Shown piece after piece: positions 30,178-40,566 of a DNA stretch of 64,000 nucleotides; the stretch's first letter is position 1, and every line of letters starts with the position of its first letter. The notes under the pieces were generated by a model. That model worked only from the letters and a program-made list of their open reading frames with translations, was not told the DNA's origin and ran no database searches. The stretch lies in contig BPII01000012.1 of NCBI GenBank assembly GCA_026004035.1, forward strand, positions 1-64,000, written 5' to 3'. The translations under genes and the position numbers were made by a program. This stretch comes from Candidatus Sericytochromatia bacterium (GTDB lineage Bacteria > Cyanobacteriota > Sericytochromatia > UBA7694 > JACMQJ01).

Positions 30178-30852
30178 ATGAAATTAGAAGGTCTAAGTAA
30201 TAATAGCTTTGTAAATAACAATGATAATTATAAAACTTTGAAAAATAGTTCAAATCAAACAAATATTGATGCAAATAAAATATTTACTGATTCTACAAAA
30301 ATAAATAATTTACAAAAAGGTATTCCTAATAATTTAGAACAAAAAAATTCTTTAACAAGTTTAGGTGAAAAATTAGTCAATCAGCCTATACTTGAGCATT
30401 ATTTATCTTATAGAAATAAAAATGAATATAAGTCTATTGTAAATAAACTTGATAATTTAGCTATCAATGGTGCAAATATTTATCAATTAGAGGCAGAAGC
30501 TATAAAATCTTCATTAGAAAATTCTTCAGGTTCAAAAGCTTTAGAAAAAGCTTATAAATCAACTTTAGCATCTGTTATACATAATAAATATTCTGATAAA
30601 AACTTTTTTAATGGAGAAAAAGATAAGGTATTTCATTACTTTGTAAGTGCATCTATGACTACGGAAATTTATAATAAAATACCCTTATTACCAAGAAATA
30701 TTAAAGCTGAAATAGCAGGTGGTATAGTTTGGACAATAGGATTTTTAAAAGAAGTAGCATCAATACCTGGCAATGGATATGGGAAAGATGACATGCAAGC
30801 AAATTCAATGGGAATAAATAGAGCAAAACAATATCTAAAATCAATTAAATAA
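30178..30852 (+). CDS. protein with C-terminal YfiM/DUF2279-like region and disordered N-terminus
   Basis: 224 residues. No signal peptide. Residues 1-65 are Asn/Ser/Lys-rich and probably unfolded. The C-terminal part, DKVFHYFVSASMTTEIYNKI, IAGGIVWTIGFLKEVASIPG and DDMQANSMGINRA, resembles small proteins of the YfiM/DUF2279 type: D-K-x-x-H-F, then G-x-x-KE, then D-x-x-AN-x-x-G. Function of that family is poorly known. AGAGG precedes the ATG and TATAAT occurs about 30 bases upstream. It stands alone between a divergent gene and the next cluster. Confidence 0.55.
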   Translation: MKLEGLSNNSFVNNNDNYKTLKNSSNQTNIDANKIFTDSTKINNLQKGIPNNLEQKNSLTSLGEKLVNQPILEHYLSYRNKNEYKSIVNKLDNLAINGANIYQLEAEAIKSSLENSSGSKALEKAYKSTLASVIHNKYSDKNFFNGEKDKVFHYFVSASMTTEIYNKIPLLPRNIKAEIAGGIVWTIGFLKEVASIPGNGYGKDDMQANSMGINRAKQYLKSIK

Positions 30853-30963
30853 ATTAAATGGTAATTATATAAACTAAAAGTTTAATAAAAAATTACATTT
30901 TTAATTAAGTTTCTAAAATATTTTAATTTTTTATAGGCACGAAATTGCTAAAGTTTATTAATC

Positions 30964-31752
30964 ATGCTAAAGAGCATAATAGATATTTTTAAAGTAAAAA
31001 CATCAGCAAGAACTATTATAATTATAATAGGTTTTTTAATTTTATTTTATGAAATAATATCAGAATTATTTTTAAACATATCATCAGAGATAAACACAGA
31101 AATAATTTTTGTAAGAGATATACTATTTTTAGTAATATTGTGCTTTGGAATAATAATATATTTTTTAAATTTAAGATTTTATATTGATTATGATAAATAT
31201 TGGGAAAAAATAAACAAAATAAAATTTGCAAAAGGACAATTAGGAACAGATGCATTATGTTGTTTTTTGACAAAAAAAGATAATGCTGTTAATTTACCAA
31301 GAAAAAATGATAAATTAATTATATGTTGTGCGCTAGATAATGAATTTAAAGAAGATAAATCATTAGAAGAAATAATAGAAACAAACCATATAAAGATATA
31401 TACAGAAGCAAAATCTTGTATAAATTTAAAAATGAAATATAAAATTGAAAATAATTTTCTAATACTTAAATTTTATTGTAATGATTATGAAAATAGACCT
31501 GATGCTTGTAAAGAATATCCAATGAGTACAAATAAACCTTGTAGAGCAGTTCAATATTGTTCAAAACCAATAGAACACATTGAGTTTTTTAGATGGGCAG
31601 TTATAATGTTTTACGCTTTTGATATGAATAAATATAAAGAATTAGAAGATTTCTCTGTTGGAATAGCAAGAAATATTTTTAAATCATATTACTTAATACC
31701 AATTCCATTTTATAATAGTAAGTATCAAGATATTATTTGTGAGAATAAATAA
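30964..31752 (+). CDS. membrane protein with YkgJ-like Cys cluster
   Basis: 262 residues. Two N-terminal transmembrane helices (about 17-36 and 51-68), then a soluble part with many Cys: ALCCF, ICCAL, KSCINL, FYCNDYENRPDACKEYP, KPCRAVQYC. The C-x-(N)-YENRP-x-AC-x-EYP stretch is the hallmark of YkgJ-type metal/Fe-S proteins (C-x-iY-x-RP-x-x-C-x-x-yP). The canonical CxxCxxCC start is degenerate. The stop overlaps the ATG of the next gene (TAATG at 31750-31754), so the two are coupled. Confidence 0.55.
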   Translation: MLKSIIDIFKVKTSARTIIIIIGFLILFYEIISELFLNISSEINTEIIFVRDILFLVILCFGIIIYFLNLRFYIDYDKYWEKINKIKFAKGQLGTDALCCFLTKKDNAVNLPRKNDKLIICCALDNEFKEDKSLEEIIETNHIKIYTEAKSCINLKMKYKIENNFLILKFYCNDYENRPDACKEYPMSTNKPCRAVQYCSKPIEHIEFFRWAVIMFYAFDMNKYKELEDFSVGIARNIFKSYYLIPIPFYNSKYQDIICENK

Positions 31753-32258
31753 TGAGTATAGAAAAATTAAATAATCTAGATGACGAAAAAAGATTAAATG
31801 AATTATTAAAGTGTTGTGGTTCTAGAAAATGGGCAATTACTTTAAATAATAAATTTCCTTTTAATTCAATTGATGATTTAATAAAGGAATCAGATAATAT
31901 ATGGTTTTCTCTTAATAAGGAAGACTGGCTTGAAGCATTTTCTCATCATCCAAAAATAGGTGATATTGAAAATTTATCAAAAAAATTTCCAAATACAGCA
32001 AGTCTATCTAAAAATGAACAAGCAGGAGTAAATAATGCTGATAAAAAAACTCTTGAAGAACTAGCTATAGCAAATAAATATTATGAAAATAAATTTGGAT
32101 ATATTTTTATAGTTTGTGCTTCAGGAAAAACAGCTACAGAAATGTTAGATATTCTAAATAATAGAAAAAATAATAATCCTGATGATGAAATAAAAATAGC
32201 TTGTAAAGAACAATCTAAAATAACAAAAATTAGATTATTGAATTTAATAAAAAATTAG
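31752..32258 (+). CDS. uraD: OHCU decarboxylase
   Basis: 168 residues. 2-oxo-4-hydroxy-4-carboxy-5-ureidoimidazoline decarboxylase makes (S)-allantoin in urate breakdown. Family landmarks: CGSRKWAITLNNKFPFNSID (the C-x-S-x-x-W start), WLEAFSHHPKIGD with the catalytic His66-Pro, LSKNEQAGVNNAD, and YENKFGYIFIVCASGKTATE. No uricase or HIU hydrolase gene is in the window, so the pathway cannot be confirmed locally. Translationally coupled to the YkgJ-like gene. Confidence 0.88.
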   Translation: MSIEKLNNLDDEKRLNELLKCCGSRKWAITLNNKFPFNSIDDLIKESDNIWFSLNKEDWLEAFSHHPKIGDIENLSKKFPNTASLSKNEQAGVNNADKKTLEELAIANKYYENKFGYIFIVCASGKTATEMLDILNNRKNNNPDDEIKIACKEQSKITKIRLLNLIKN

Positions 32259-32383
32259 TTTAATAATTCAAGTTTAACTCATAAATGTTCAAAGAATAAA
32301 ACTTTTAATAGAAAAACTATTAAACTTTTAAAAATTACGTAAATTGTTATTATTATGTTATAATATCTATATTATTTTCTATT

Positions 32384-33313
32384 ATGAGTAAATACAGATT
32401 AGTTACAAGAAGTGATTTTGATGGGTTAGTATGTGCTGCTTTATTAAAAGAACTTGATATTATTGATAAAATACTATTTGTTCATCCTAAAGATATGCAG
32501 GATGGTAAGATTAAAATTAATTCAAATGATATTATTACCAACTTACCATATGTTGAAGGTTGTTATTTAACATTTGATCATCATGAAAGTGAAATAATTA
32601 GAAATAAAGATAAAAAATTTGAAAATTATATAATTGATCCTTATTCTCCTTCAGCTGCAAGGCTAGTTTATAATTACTATGGTGGTGAAAGTAATTTTCC
32701 TAATATATCAAAAGACATGATGGAAGCTGTTGATAAAGCTGATTTTGCACAATTTACTATAGATGATGTTTTAATGCCAAAAGGCTGGGAATTATTATCA
32801 TTCATAATGGATTCTAGAACGGGATTAGGAAGATTTAAGGAATTTAGAATTTCTAATTATCAATTGATGATGAATTTAATAGATGCTTGTAGAAAAATGA
32901 CAATAGATGATATTTTAAATCTACCTGATGTAAAAGAGAGAGTAGAAATATATTTTGAATATCAAGACTTAGCTGAAGAACAAATAAAGAGATGCTCACA
33001 AATTGTAAGCAATATAGTAATTTTAGATTTAAGAGAAGAAGAAATAATATATCCTACAAATAGATTTACTATATATGGATTATATCCACAATGTAATGTT
33101 TCAATACATAGAATGTGGGGACTAGATAAAAAAGTTAATGTATTTGCAGTAGGTAAATCTATTTTTAATAGAACTTGTGAAAGTGATATTGGTTTATTAA
33201 TGCTAAAATATGGTGGAGGTGGTCATTCTTCAGCTGGTACTTGTCAAATAGGAAATGAAAAATCAGATGAAATATTAAATGAAATAATAAATCAATTATT
33301 GCAATATAATTAA
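32384..33313 (+). CDS. DHH-family phosphoesterase
   Basis: 309 residues. Motifs of the DHH superfamily: SDFDGLVCAALL (first metal Asp pair), TFDHHESE (DHH), and the DHHA1 end GGGGHSSAGTCQIG. Members include RecJ, nanoRNase/pAp phosphatase and exopolyphosphatase-like proteins. Length and the FDHH-ES form fit the exopolyphosphatase-related or NrnA-like branch; the substrate cannot be chosen from sequence. The next gene starts 2 bases after the stop, so they are one transcript. TATAAT occurs at about 32359 upstream. Confidence 0.88.
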   Translation: MSKYRLVTRSDFDGLVCAALLKELDIIDKILFVHPKDMQDGKIKINSNDIITNLPYVEGCYLTFDHHESEIIRNKDKKFENYIIDPYSPSAARLVYNYYGGESNFPNISKDMMEAVDKADFAQFTIDDVLMPKGWELLSFIMDSRTGLGRFKEFRISNYQLMMNLIDACRKMTIDDILNLPDVKERVEIYFEYQDLAEEQIKRCSQIVSNIVILDLREEEIIYPTNRFTIYGLYPQCNVSIHRMWGLDKKVNVFAVGKSIFNRTCESDIGLLMLKYGGGGHSSAGTCQIGNEKSDEILNEIINQLLQYN

Positions 33314-33315
33314 AT

Positions 33316-33798
33316 ATGATAAATATTAGAAATGCTACAATAGAAGATGTAGATATAATTATTTTTTTTATAAAAGAACTAGCTTTTTATGAAAAGGAAG
33401 CAGAATCTGTAATATTGAAAAGAGAAGATATTATAAAATATGGTTTTGGGGATACTCCTATTTTTAAAGTGTTAATAGCTGAATACTTTAATAATCCTGT
33501 TGGATTTGCATTTTATTTTTTCACTTATTCAACTTGGTTAGGAAAGCCTGTTTTACATTTAGAAGATTTATTTATTTTACCAGAATACAGAAAAAAAGGT
33601 ATTGCAAAAAAATTAATGAAAGAGTTAGCAAAAATTGCTATAGATAATGATTGTTGTAGATTTCAATGGCAGGTCCTAGATTGGAATCAATTAGCAATAA
33701 ATTTTTATAATTCACTAAATGCAAAACCTTTAAAAGAATGGATTACTTACAGACTAGATAGACAAGGCTTGCTAGAATTAGCAAAATCTAATTTTTAA
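33316..33798 (+). CDS. GNAT acetyltransferase, spermidine/diamine N-acetyltransferase-like
   Basis: 160 residues. Acetyl-CoA loop LPEYRKKGIAKKLMKEL, preceded by LHLEDLFI, and followed by CCRFQWQVLDWNQLAINFYNSL, KPLKEW and YRL. This last set (W-x-VLDWN-x-x-AI-x-FY) is typical of SSAT-like diamine acetyltransferases. Cytoplasmic; likely acetylates a small amine or polyamine. Follows the DHH phosphoesterase by 2 bases. Confidence 0.85.
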   Translation: MINIRNATIEDVDIIIFFIKELAFYEKEAESVILKREDIIKYGFGDTPIFKVLIAEYFNNPVGFAFYFFTYSTWLGKPVLHLEDLFILPEYRKKGIAKKLMKELAKIAIDNDCCRFQWQVLDWNQLAINFYNSLNAKPLKEWITYRLDRQGLLELAKSNF

Positions 33799-33894
33799 TA
33801 AAAAAATAACTGTAAATTATATTATTTTTAACTTACATTTAGCAAGAATAAATTAAATATAATTATATTATCTCTAGGAGGCTAAAAATTTTAA

Positions 33895-35115
33895 ATGGAT
33901 ATAAATTCTATAAATCAAGTTCAGTTAGAATCTTTAGATGCAATAAGAAATAGTAATTATCAGAATTTTAATAATATTTCTGATAATGATTTTTCAACAA
34001 CTCTTGAGTCTTTAGATTCTATAAAATCTAGCTCAAATAATTATTATGATACTAATATTTATATACCACCTAGTCAAGATTTGCTAGCACCTATAGATTA
34101 TATAAGTCCTTCTATTCCTCAAGAAAATTATGAAGACACACGAGAAAGAGGTATAAGTGGTTTTGTTGGTGGTGTTTTCAAAGGTTTTGGAAAAGCTGGT
34201 ATTGATACCGTAAAAGGTGTAGTCACATTAGCAAAAGTAGTAGGAGTTGGATTAACTCATCCTAAAGAATCATTACAATATGTAGGTGCTGGAATAAAAA
34301 ATGCTATTGATAATCCAGGAAAAACAATAAAAAACATAGTGATAGACTTACCTGTTGGTATAGTAAAAGGAATAGTTAAACCTTATGGAGATGCAATAAA
34401 ACAAGGAAAATATGGTGAAGCTACTGGTAGAGCAATTTTTGATATTGGTCTCATACTAATGACTGCTGGATTAGGTGAAAGTTCTCAAACAAGCAAAACT
34501 GGAGCTGTTGTAGAAGCTATTGATTCAGTTTCTGACACAGCAAAGGCTATTGATAAAGTATCAAAGACAACTAAAGGTGTAAAAACTGCTACTGAAGCTG
34601 CTTCTGTTGTTACAAAAGGTAGCACAGTTAAACTAGCTGAAAAAGCTATAAATATAAGTAATGTAAAAGGTAATGTTGTAATAAATATAGGCAATACTAC
34701 AGCAAATGTAACAACAACTGCAAGTAAAGTTTCTAGAGCAACAAAAACTGTAAAAGATATTACAGATGGTGCAAAAGGAGTTGTTGGAGCTACAGAAGCA
34801 ATAGTTGCAACAGCTGAAACAGTTCAGACAGCTGGTAAAATATCATTAGGTTTATCAGATTTAGGAAATTTAATAAGTAAAGGAGCACAAAGAATACTTA
34901 AGCCAATAGGAAATGGTCTTAAGAGTATAATAGGTGAAGGAACGGCCACTCAAATAGGGAATGGTATTGCAAATGGTGTAAGTAAAATTAAAGCAGGAGC
35001 TTTATTTGTAAAACAGCATCCTATTGCTACAGGTCTAATAACAGGTAAGACTATAGATATAATTGATAAAGGATTAAAAGCTAGTGATCTTTATCAACCT
35101 AACTATAATTATTAG
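33895..35115 (+). CDS. large Ala/Gly/Thr-rich protein, toxin-carrier-like
   Basis: 406 residues, no signal peptide. N-terminal 75 residues are Asn/Ser-rich and likely unfolded. From about 80 the region GGVFKGFGKAGIDTVKGVV, HPKESLQYVGAGIKNAIDNP and GRAIFDIGLILMTAGLGE resembles the linker or pre-toxin segments of polymorphic toxins, in which such amphipathic, glycine-rich helices precede a catalytic tip. The rest is Thr/Ala/Val-rich helix, and the last 40 residues give no recognisable toxin. AGGAGG precedes the start. No immunity-like gene follows. Function unknown. Confidence 0.55.
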   Translation: MDINSINQVQLESLDAIRNSNYQNFNNISDNDFSTTLESLDSIKSSSNNYYDTNIYIPPSQDLLAPIDYISPSIPQENYEDTRERGISGFVGGVFKGFGKAGIDTVKGVVTLAKVVGVGLTHPKESLQYVGAGIKNAIDNPGKTIKNIVIDLPVGIVKGIVKPYGDAIKQGKYGEATGRAIFDIGLILMTAGLGESSQTSKTGAVVEAIDSVSDTAKAIDKVSKTTKGVKTATEAASVVTKGSTVKLAEKAINISNVKGNVVINIGNTTANVTTTASKVSRATKTVKDITDGAKGVVGATEAIVATAETVQTAGKISLGLSDLGNLISKGAQRILKPIGNGLKSIIGEGTATQIGNGIANGVSKIKAGALFVKQHPIATGLITGKTIDIIDKGLKASDLYQPNYNY

Positions 35116-35259
35116 ACTTGTTGCAAGCTAATAATTAATTTATTATATATAGATTGAGTAACCCACAATATATGCTTATAATCATGTTATAAAAACTAAT
35201 ATCAGTATTTTTAATTTTTCAGACATTTTCTTTTGTTATTTAATTCTTGACTTCTTGTT

Positions 35260-35441
35260 ATGCCAATTTATTAAATTGATAGTGCATTAAAAATCAAATG
35301 TTTTTTATAGTTATAATTTTGTATAATTATACTAAAATTATTATATGCCAAGTAATTTATTAAAAACTTATAGTTTTTTTTTAATTTTTTATACTTTATT
35401 TTAACTATTAATTATGCATCATTTATTATAAAAATTTATAT
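35260..35441. repeat. MITE-like element B, copy 2 (182 bp)
   Basis: Same length and order as the copy at 1015-1196. Left end ATGCCAATTTATTAAATTG; right end AAAAATTTATAT is more degenerate than in copy 1. The hairpin AAAAACT (35362-35368) / AGTTTTT (35372-35378) with its T tail is conserved exactly. It fills most of the gap between the toxin-carrier-like gene (plus) and leuS (minus); its right end is 7 bases from the leuS stop. The rest of the 35116-35447 gap is AT-rich and shows no gene. Confidence 0.7.
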
Positions 35442-35447
35442 TATAAT

Positions 35448-37952
35448 TCAATTGACAACAATATTTAATATTTTATTCTTTACATATACTATTTTTAATA
35501 TATTTTTATTTTCTAAATGAGCTTTTAATTTTTCAGATGATAAAGCTAAGTTTTTAGCTGTTTCTTCATCACAATTATTAGGAATATCTATATTATCTCT
35601 TAATTTACCATTTACTTGAACAGGTATATTAATAGTGTCTTCAGATATTTTACTTAAATCAAACTCTGGAAAAGTAGCATATGCTATGCTTTCTTTATTA
35701 CCAAGTAAATTAAACCAAATTTCTTCTGATATATGAGGTGCAAAAGGAGCCAATAGTCTTATAAAAATACTTAATACATCGTTTGGTAATTCTTTATACT
35801 TTGTCATTTCATTAATTAATATCATCATTTGACTTATCGCAGTATTCATACTAAGTTTTTCTATATCTTCGGTTACTTTTTTTATAGATTTATGAAGCAA
35901 TACTTCAAATGATTTTCTATTTTCTTCATAATTTAAATCACCTCTTGATTCACCATTATAAAATCGCCAGACTTTGTCAAGAAACCTTCTTATACCAAGA
36001 ATATTTTCAGTTTGCCATACAGCTGTGTCTTGCAAGTCGCCCATAAACATTTCATAAAGTCTTAAAGAATCAGCCCCAAATTCTTCTATTATTTCATCAG
36101 GAGTAACTACATTATATTTACTTTTACTCATTTTTTCTATTTGAGTTATAAGTTTTTTATTACTATCTTTTAAATAGTATTCATCGCCAACTTGTTTTAC
36201 TTCACTAGGATAATAATATTTACCTTGTTCATCTTTATAGCTTCTAGCTAATATCATACCTTGATTAAATAATTTATAAAAAGGTTCTGGAGTAGATACT
36301 ACTCCTAAATCATAAAGTACCTTATGCCAAAATCTTGCATATAATAAATGTAATGTAGCATGTTCAGTTCCACCTATATATAAATCAACTGGCATAAATC
36401 TTTTTTCTAATTCTTTATTACATAATTCTTTATCATTATTAGGATCTATAAATCTTAAATAATACCAACAAGAACCTGCCCATTGTGGCATTGTGTTTGT
36501 TTCTCTTATATATTCTTTACCTGTTTCTTTATCTTTATAAATTAACCATTCTTGAGCTTTTGTAAGTGGTGAATATCCATCTTTTGAAGTAGAGAAATCT
36601 TCAAGATATGGTAATAAAACAGGTAATTCTTCATATGGAACAGGTTTGATTTCATTATTATCTTTTGAAAATAAAATAGGTATAGGTTCTCCCCAATATC
36701 TTTGACGACTAAATAACCAGTCTCTTAATTTATAGTTAATTTCAGAGTAGCCTAAATTATTTTTTTCTAACCAATCATTTATTTTTATCTTTGCATCTTT
36801 TATATTTAATCCATTTAAAAAATCAGAGTTTATATGTATTCCATCTCCAGTATAAGCTCCTTTTGAAATATCACCACCTTTTACCACTTCTATTATTTCA
36901 AGATTAAATTTTTTTGCAAAATAATAATCTCTTTCATCATGAGCAGGACAAGCAAAAACAGCACCTTTTCCATAACTTGCAAGTACATAATCAGATATCC
37001 ATATAGGTATTCTTTTATTATTAACTGGATTAATAGCATAAGCACCTGTCCAAACACCAGTTTTGTCTTCTTTGCTAATTCTATCTCTTTCAGATAATTT
37101 AGAAACTTGATTTATGTATTCTTCTACTTCTTTTTTATTTTTAGCAATTTTCTTTACTAGATTATGTTCAGGAGCTAAAACAAGATATGTTCCACCAAAT
37201 AATGTATCAGCTCTTGTACTAAATACTTCTATAATTTCATTTGTATCTTCAACTTTAAATTTAATAATAGTTCCTTCTGACCTACCTATCCAATTTCTTT
37301 GCATTTCTTTTATATTTTCTGGCCAATCTATTAAATCTAAATCTTTTATTAATCTATCTGCATAAGCTGTAATTTTTAACATCCATTGTTTCATTAATTT
37401 TTTTTCTACTGGATCACCTGTTTCAATATATACTCCATCTTTAACTTCTTCATTAGCTAAAACAGTGCCTAAAGCAGGACACCAATTTACAGGAATTTCA
37501 GCTTGATAAGCTAATCCTTTTTCATATAGTTTTAAAAATATCCATTGTGTCCATTTATAATAATTTGGATCTGTTGTAGATATTTCTCTATCCCAGTCAT
37601 AACTTAATCCTATTAGTTTTAATTGATTTCTAAATGTATTAATATTTCTTTCTGTTATTACAGAAGGATGTTTTTTTTCTTTAGTAGCCTGTCTTTCTGT
37701 TGGTAAGCCAAAAGCATCCCAGCCCATAGGATGAAGAACTTCAAAACCCTTCATTCTTTTATATCTTGCTATTATATCACTTGCTACATATCCTTTTGGA
37801 TGTCCTACATGTAATCCTTTACCAGAAGGATAAGGAAACATATCCAAAACATAGTACTTTGGTTTATTTGAATAATTATCAGTTTTAAAAATTTTATTTT
37901 CTTCCCAAAACTTTTGCCATTTAGAATCTATTTCCCTATGATTATACCTCAT
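35448..37952 (-). CDS. leuS: leucyl-tRNA synthetase
   Basis: 834 residues, class Ia synthetase charging tRNA-Leu. Catalytic HIGH motif is HVGH at 48-51 in [16 protein letters not shown], and KMSKS is in [17 protein letters not shown]. The CP1 editing domain has [18 protein letters not shown]. Zinc/LS insertions and the anticodon-binding C-terminal half are all in place. Start at ATG 37952; its upstream neighbour, the prolyl oligopeptidase gene, ends 2 bases before the start, so they may be co-transcribed. Confidence 0.97.
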   Translation of the reverse strand: MRYNHREIDSKWQKFWEENKIFKTDNYSNKPKYYVLDMFPYPSGKGLHVGHPKGYVASDIIARYKRMKGFEVLHPMGWDAFGLPTERQATKEKKHPSVITERNINTFRNQLKLIGLSYDWDREISTTDPNYYKWTQWIFLKLYEKGLAYQAEIPVNWCPALGTVLANEEVKDGVYIETGDPVEKKLMKQWMLKITAYADRLIKDLDLIDWPENIKEMQRNWIGRSEGTIIKFKVEDTNEIIEVFSTRADTLFGGTYLVLAPEHNLVKKIAKNKKEVEEYINQVSKLSERDRISKEDKTGVWTGAYAINPVNNKRIPIWISDYVLASYGKGAVFACPAHDERDYYFAKKFNLEIIEVVKGGDISKGAYTGDGIHINSDFLNGLNIKDAKIKINDWLEKNNLGYSEINYKLRDWLFSRQRYWGEPIPILFSKDNNEIKPVPYEELPVLLPYLEDFSTSKDGYSPLTKAQEWLIYKDKETGKEYIRETNTMPQWAGSCWYYLRFIDPNNDKELCNKELEKRFMPVDLYIGGTEHATLHLLYARFWHKVLYDLGVVSTPEPFYKLFNQGMILARSYKDEQGKYYYPSEVKQVGDEYYLKDSNKKLITQIEKMSKSKYNVVTPDEIIEEFGADSLRLYEMFMGDLQDTAVWQTENILGIRRFLDKVWRFYNGESRGDLNYEENRKSFEVLLHKSIKKVTEDIEKLSMNTAISQMMILINEMTKYKELPNDVLSIFIRLLAPFAPHISEEIWFNLLGNKESIAYATFPEFDLSKISEDTINIPVQVNGKLRDNIDIPNNCDEETAKNLALSSEKLKAHLENKNILKIVYVKNKILNIVVN

Positions 37953-37954
37953 TA

Positions 37955-40072
37955 TTACAAGTCCTCTAAATCAAAATTTATTGATTTCAATATAAAAGAA
38001 TAAATATCTGATTGCTCTTCTATAACCTTTGAAGTTGGTTTTCCTGCACCGTGTCCGGCTTTTGTTTCTACTCTTAATAAAATAGGATTTCTACCTTTAT
38101 ATTTTTCTTGTAATGTAGCAACAAACTTATATGCATGAGATGGTACAACTCTATCATCGGTATCACCTGTTGTTACAAGTAAAGGGGGATAATTAATATT
38201 TTCTTTGACATTATGTAAAGGTGAATATTTTATCATAAATTTAAAATCTTCTGAATTTTCAGGATTACCATATTCAGAAATCCAATATCTACCCACTGTA
38301 AATTTATGATATCTTAACATATCAATAACAGGAACATTACAAACAACAGCACCAAATAAATCAGGTCTTTGTAACATTACACTTGCAACTAATAATCCAC
38401 CATTACTTCCTCCCATTATTGTTAATTTAGAATTATTAGTATATTTTTTATTTATAAGATATTCAGCTGCACTTATAAAATCATCAAAAACATTTTGTTT
38501 CTTATCTAGCATGCCAGCTTTATGCCACTCTTCACCAAATTCTCCACCACCTCTTAAATTAGCTACTGCATATATCCCGCCTAATTCTAACCAAAATGCT
38601 CTTGATATAGAAAATTCAGGTAATAAACTTACATTAAATCCTCCATATCCATATAAAATAGTTGGATTATTTCCATTTAATTTTAAATCTTTTTTATATG
38701 ATATAAACATAGGGATTTTTGTTCCATCTTTAGATGTATAAAATACTTGTTCTGTTACATAGTTTTCATGATTAAATTTAGCCATTGATTTTTGATATAC
38801 TTCTAATTTATCTTCTTTTAGATTATATTTATAAATTGTTGGTGCTTGTATAAAAGAATTAAATCTAAAAAACATGTTATTATCATGTTTCTGACCTGAA
38901 ATATTAGAAACAGAGCCTAAACTAGGTAATTTTATTTCTTTTTTTAAATTTCCTTCTAAATCATATATATATAGTTTATGACTAGCATTTCTTAGGTAAG
39001 AAACTACTAAATGTTTTCCTATAATATCAGCTTCGTATAAAATATCTTCAGTTTCAGGTATCAATTCTTTAAATTTTTCTTTTTGAGGATTTTTTAAATT
39101 AACTATAACAATTTTTCCTCTTGGAGCATTTTTATTTGTTTTTAAATATAAAATATCATTATAAACTTCTATAGGACTATATTCTGCATCTGATTTATCA
39201 AAAAGCTTAAAAAAATGAGAATCTTTTTCTAAATTCTTGAAAAAAAGCTTATTTTTACTACTTGAACTATTAAATGCATATATGAACAAATATTTACCAT
39301 TATCAGCAACATAAGGAAAATATGAATCTTCTCTTTTATATTCATCGTAATAAATAAGTTTATCTTCTTCTTGATTTGTTCCTAATTTATGAAAATAAAC
39401 TTTATTGTCCAAGTTTACTTCACTTTCTTTAGTTTCCTGATTTGAAGGAAATCTGTTATAAAAAAATCCTGTGCTATCTTTATTCCATCCAATACCAACA
39501 AATTTACACCATTTTAAATTATCCATTAAATCCATCCCTGTTTCTATATCTCTTATTCTAATTTCTTCATAATCACTTCCACTTTTAGATATAGAATAAG
39601 CAATATATTTGTTATCATGACTTACTTCAAATTTATTTAATGAAATTGTCCCATCTGAACTTAATTCATTTGGATTTATTAAAATTTTAGGTTCGCTATT
39701 TAATCCTTCTTTTATATATAATATACTTTGATTTTGAAGACCATCATTATAATAATAAAAGTAATAATTATCTTTTTTTTTAGGCACTGAATATTTTGGA
39801 TAATTCCACAAATCTTTTAATTTATGTTCTATTTTAGTATAGTATAAGTAAGATTTAGTGTATTCAAAGCTTAATTTATTTTGCTCTTCTACCCATTCTT
39901 TTACTTCTTTAGAATTATAATCTTCCAGCCATCTATAAGGGTCTTTAATTTCTATGTCATGGTAATTTTCTATAACATCAACTTTTTTAGTAAATGGATA
40001 CTTATAAGCCAAAGAATTACTACTCCAAAGAAAAATAAATATAAGTATTAGTAAAATTTTTTTGTTTAGCAT
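37955..40072 (-). CDS. secreted prolyl oligopeptidase (S9A)
   Basis: 705 residues. Signal peptide ([22 protein letters not shown]), so periplasmic or extracellular. N-terminal ...[20 protein letters not shown] opens a seven-bladed propeller; the C-terminal hydrolase has Ser556 in GGSNGG, Asp639/640 in [14 protein letters not shown], and His674 in KAGHGAGKP. Cuts after proline in short peptides. Its ATG is immediately downstream of the rpmE terminator and no strong RBS is visible. leuS follows 2 bases after the stop. Confidence 0.92.
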   Translation of the reverse strand: MLNKKILLILIFIFLWSSNSLAYKYPFTKKVDVIENYHDIEIKDPYRWLEDYNSKEVKEWVEEQNKLSFEYTKSYLYYTKIEHKLKDLWNYPKYSVPKKKDNYYFYYYNDGLQNQSILYIKEGLNSEPKILINPNELSSDGTISLNKFEVSHDNKYIAYSISKSGSDYEEIRIRDIETGMDLMDNLKWCKFVGIGWNKDSTGFFYNRFPSNQETKESEVNLDNKVYFHKLGTNQEEDKLIYYDEYKREDSYFPYVADNGKYLFIYAFNSSSSKNKLFFKNLEKDSHFFKLFDKSDAEYSPIEVYNDILYLKTNKNAPRGKIVIVNLKNPQKEKFKELIPETEDILYEADIIGKHLVVSYLRNASHKLYIYDLEGNLKKEIKLPSLGSVSNISGQKHDNNMFFRFNSFIQAPTIYKYNLKEDKLEVYQKSMAKFNHENYVTEQVFYTSKDGTKIPMFISYKKDLKLNGNNPTILYGYGGFNVSLLPEFSISRAFWLELGGIYAVANLRGGGEFGEEWHKAGMLDKKQNVFDDFISAAEYLINKKYTNNSKLTIMGGSNGGLLVASVMLQRPDLFGAVVCNVPVIDMLRYHKFTVGRYWISEYGNPENSEDFKFMIKYSPLHNVKENINYPPLLVTTGDTDDRVVPSHAYKFVATLQEKYKGRNPILLRVETKAGHGAGKPTSKVIEEQSDIYSFILKSINFDLEDL

Positions 40073-40100
40073 AAAAAAATAAAAGGAACTAAGTCCTTTT
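40073..40100 (-). terminator. intrinsic terminator of rpmE
   Basis: On the minus strand: AAAAGGA (7 bp) pairs with TCCTTTT around a 6-base loop (40081-40100), then A and a run of seven T's at 40073-40079. It lies right after the rpmE stop and directly before the prolyl oligopeptidase ATG, so read-through could act as an attenuator for the downstream pair. Confidence 0.75.
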
Positions 40101-40108
40101 AGTGAAGT

Positions 40109-40318
40109 TTATTTTTTGCTAGTTTTATTATATCTACGCAAAAATCTATCAACTCTTCCTTCACTATCAACAATTTTTTGTTGCCCTGTATAGAAAGGAT
40201 GACAATTTGAACAGATTTCAACTCTTATTTCAGGTTTAGTAGAACCTGTATAAAAAGTATTACCACATACACATGTAACCTTTGCTAAATAATATTTTGG
40301 ATGAATATTAGCTTTCAC
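40109..40318 (-). CDS. rpmE: 50S ribosomal protein L31
   Basis: 69 residues. Start chosen at GTG 40316-40318 ([19 protein letters not shown]), since AGGAG lies 6-7 bases before it and L31 begins at this point; the longer upstream frame is not conserved. Zinc-binding Cys pattern CVCG...[10 protein letters not shown] marks the Zn (C+) form. Ends [16 protein letters not shown]. Followed by a terminator. Confidence 0.95.
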   Translation of the reverse strand: MKANIHPKYYLAKVTCVCGNTFYTGSTKPEIRVEICSNCHPFYTGQQKIVDSEGRVDRFLRRYNKTSKK

Positions 40319-40467
40319 AGTTATACTCCTATATATAACTAATAAAATACAATTAATTAAGTTTATAATAAAAAAAATCTTTGAGTTATTTTTTTTAAGT
40401 AACTTAATAATCAATATTTAGTTTTTGAATAATCAATTTTTAACAATAATAGTTATTTATATACAAA

Positions 40468-40536
40468 ATATAACTAAAGTTATATATAAAATATAACCAA
40501 AGTTATATTGACAATATATTTACTATTAATTAACAT
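40468..40536 (+). promoter_or_regulatory. promoter with two tandem palindromes ahead of the pilin-like operon
   Basis: Two copies of an 18-bp palindrome: ATATAACTAAAGTTATAT at 40468-40485 and ATATAACCAAAGTTATAT at 40491-40508, centres 23 bases apart. The second ends on TTGACA (-35, 40508-40513), followed after 17 bases by TAACAT (-10, 40531-40536). The operon's first ATG is at 40567 with AGGAG before it. The tandem sites look like operators for a dimeric regulator, perhaps overlapping the -35. The regulator is not identified. Confidence 0.6.
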
Positions 40537-40566
40537 TAGAGTAGAGGTAACTATTAGGAGTATTTT

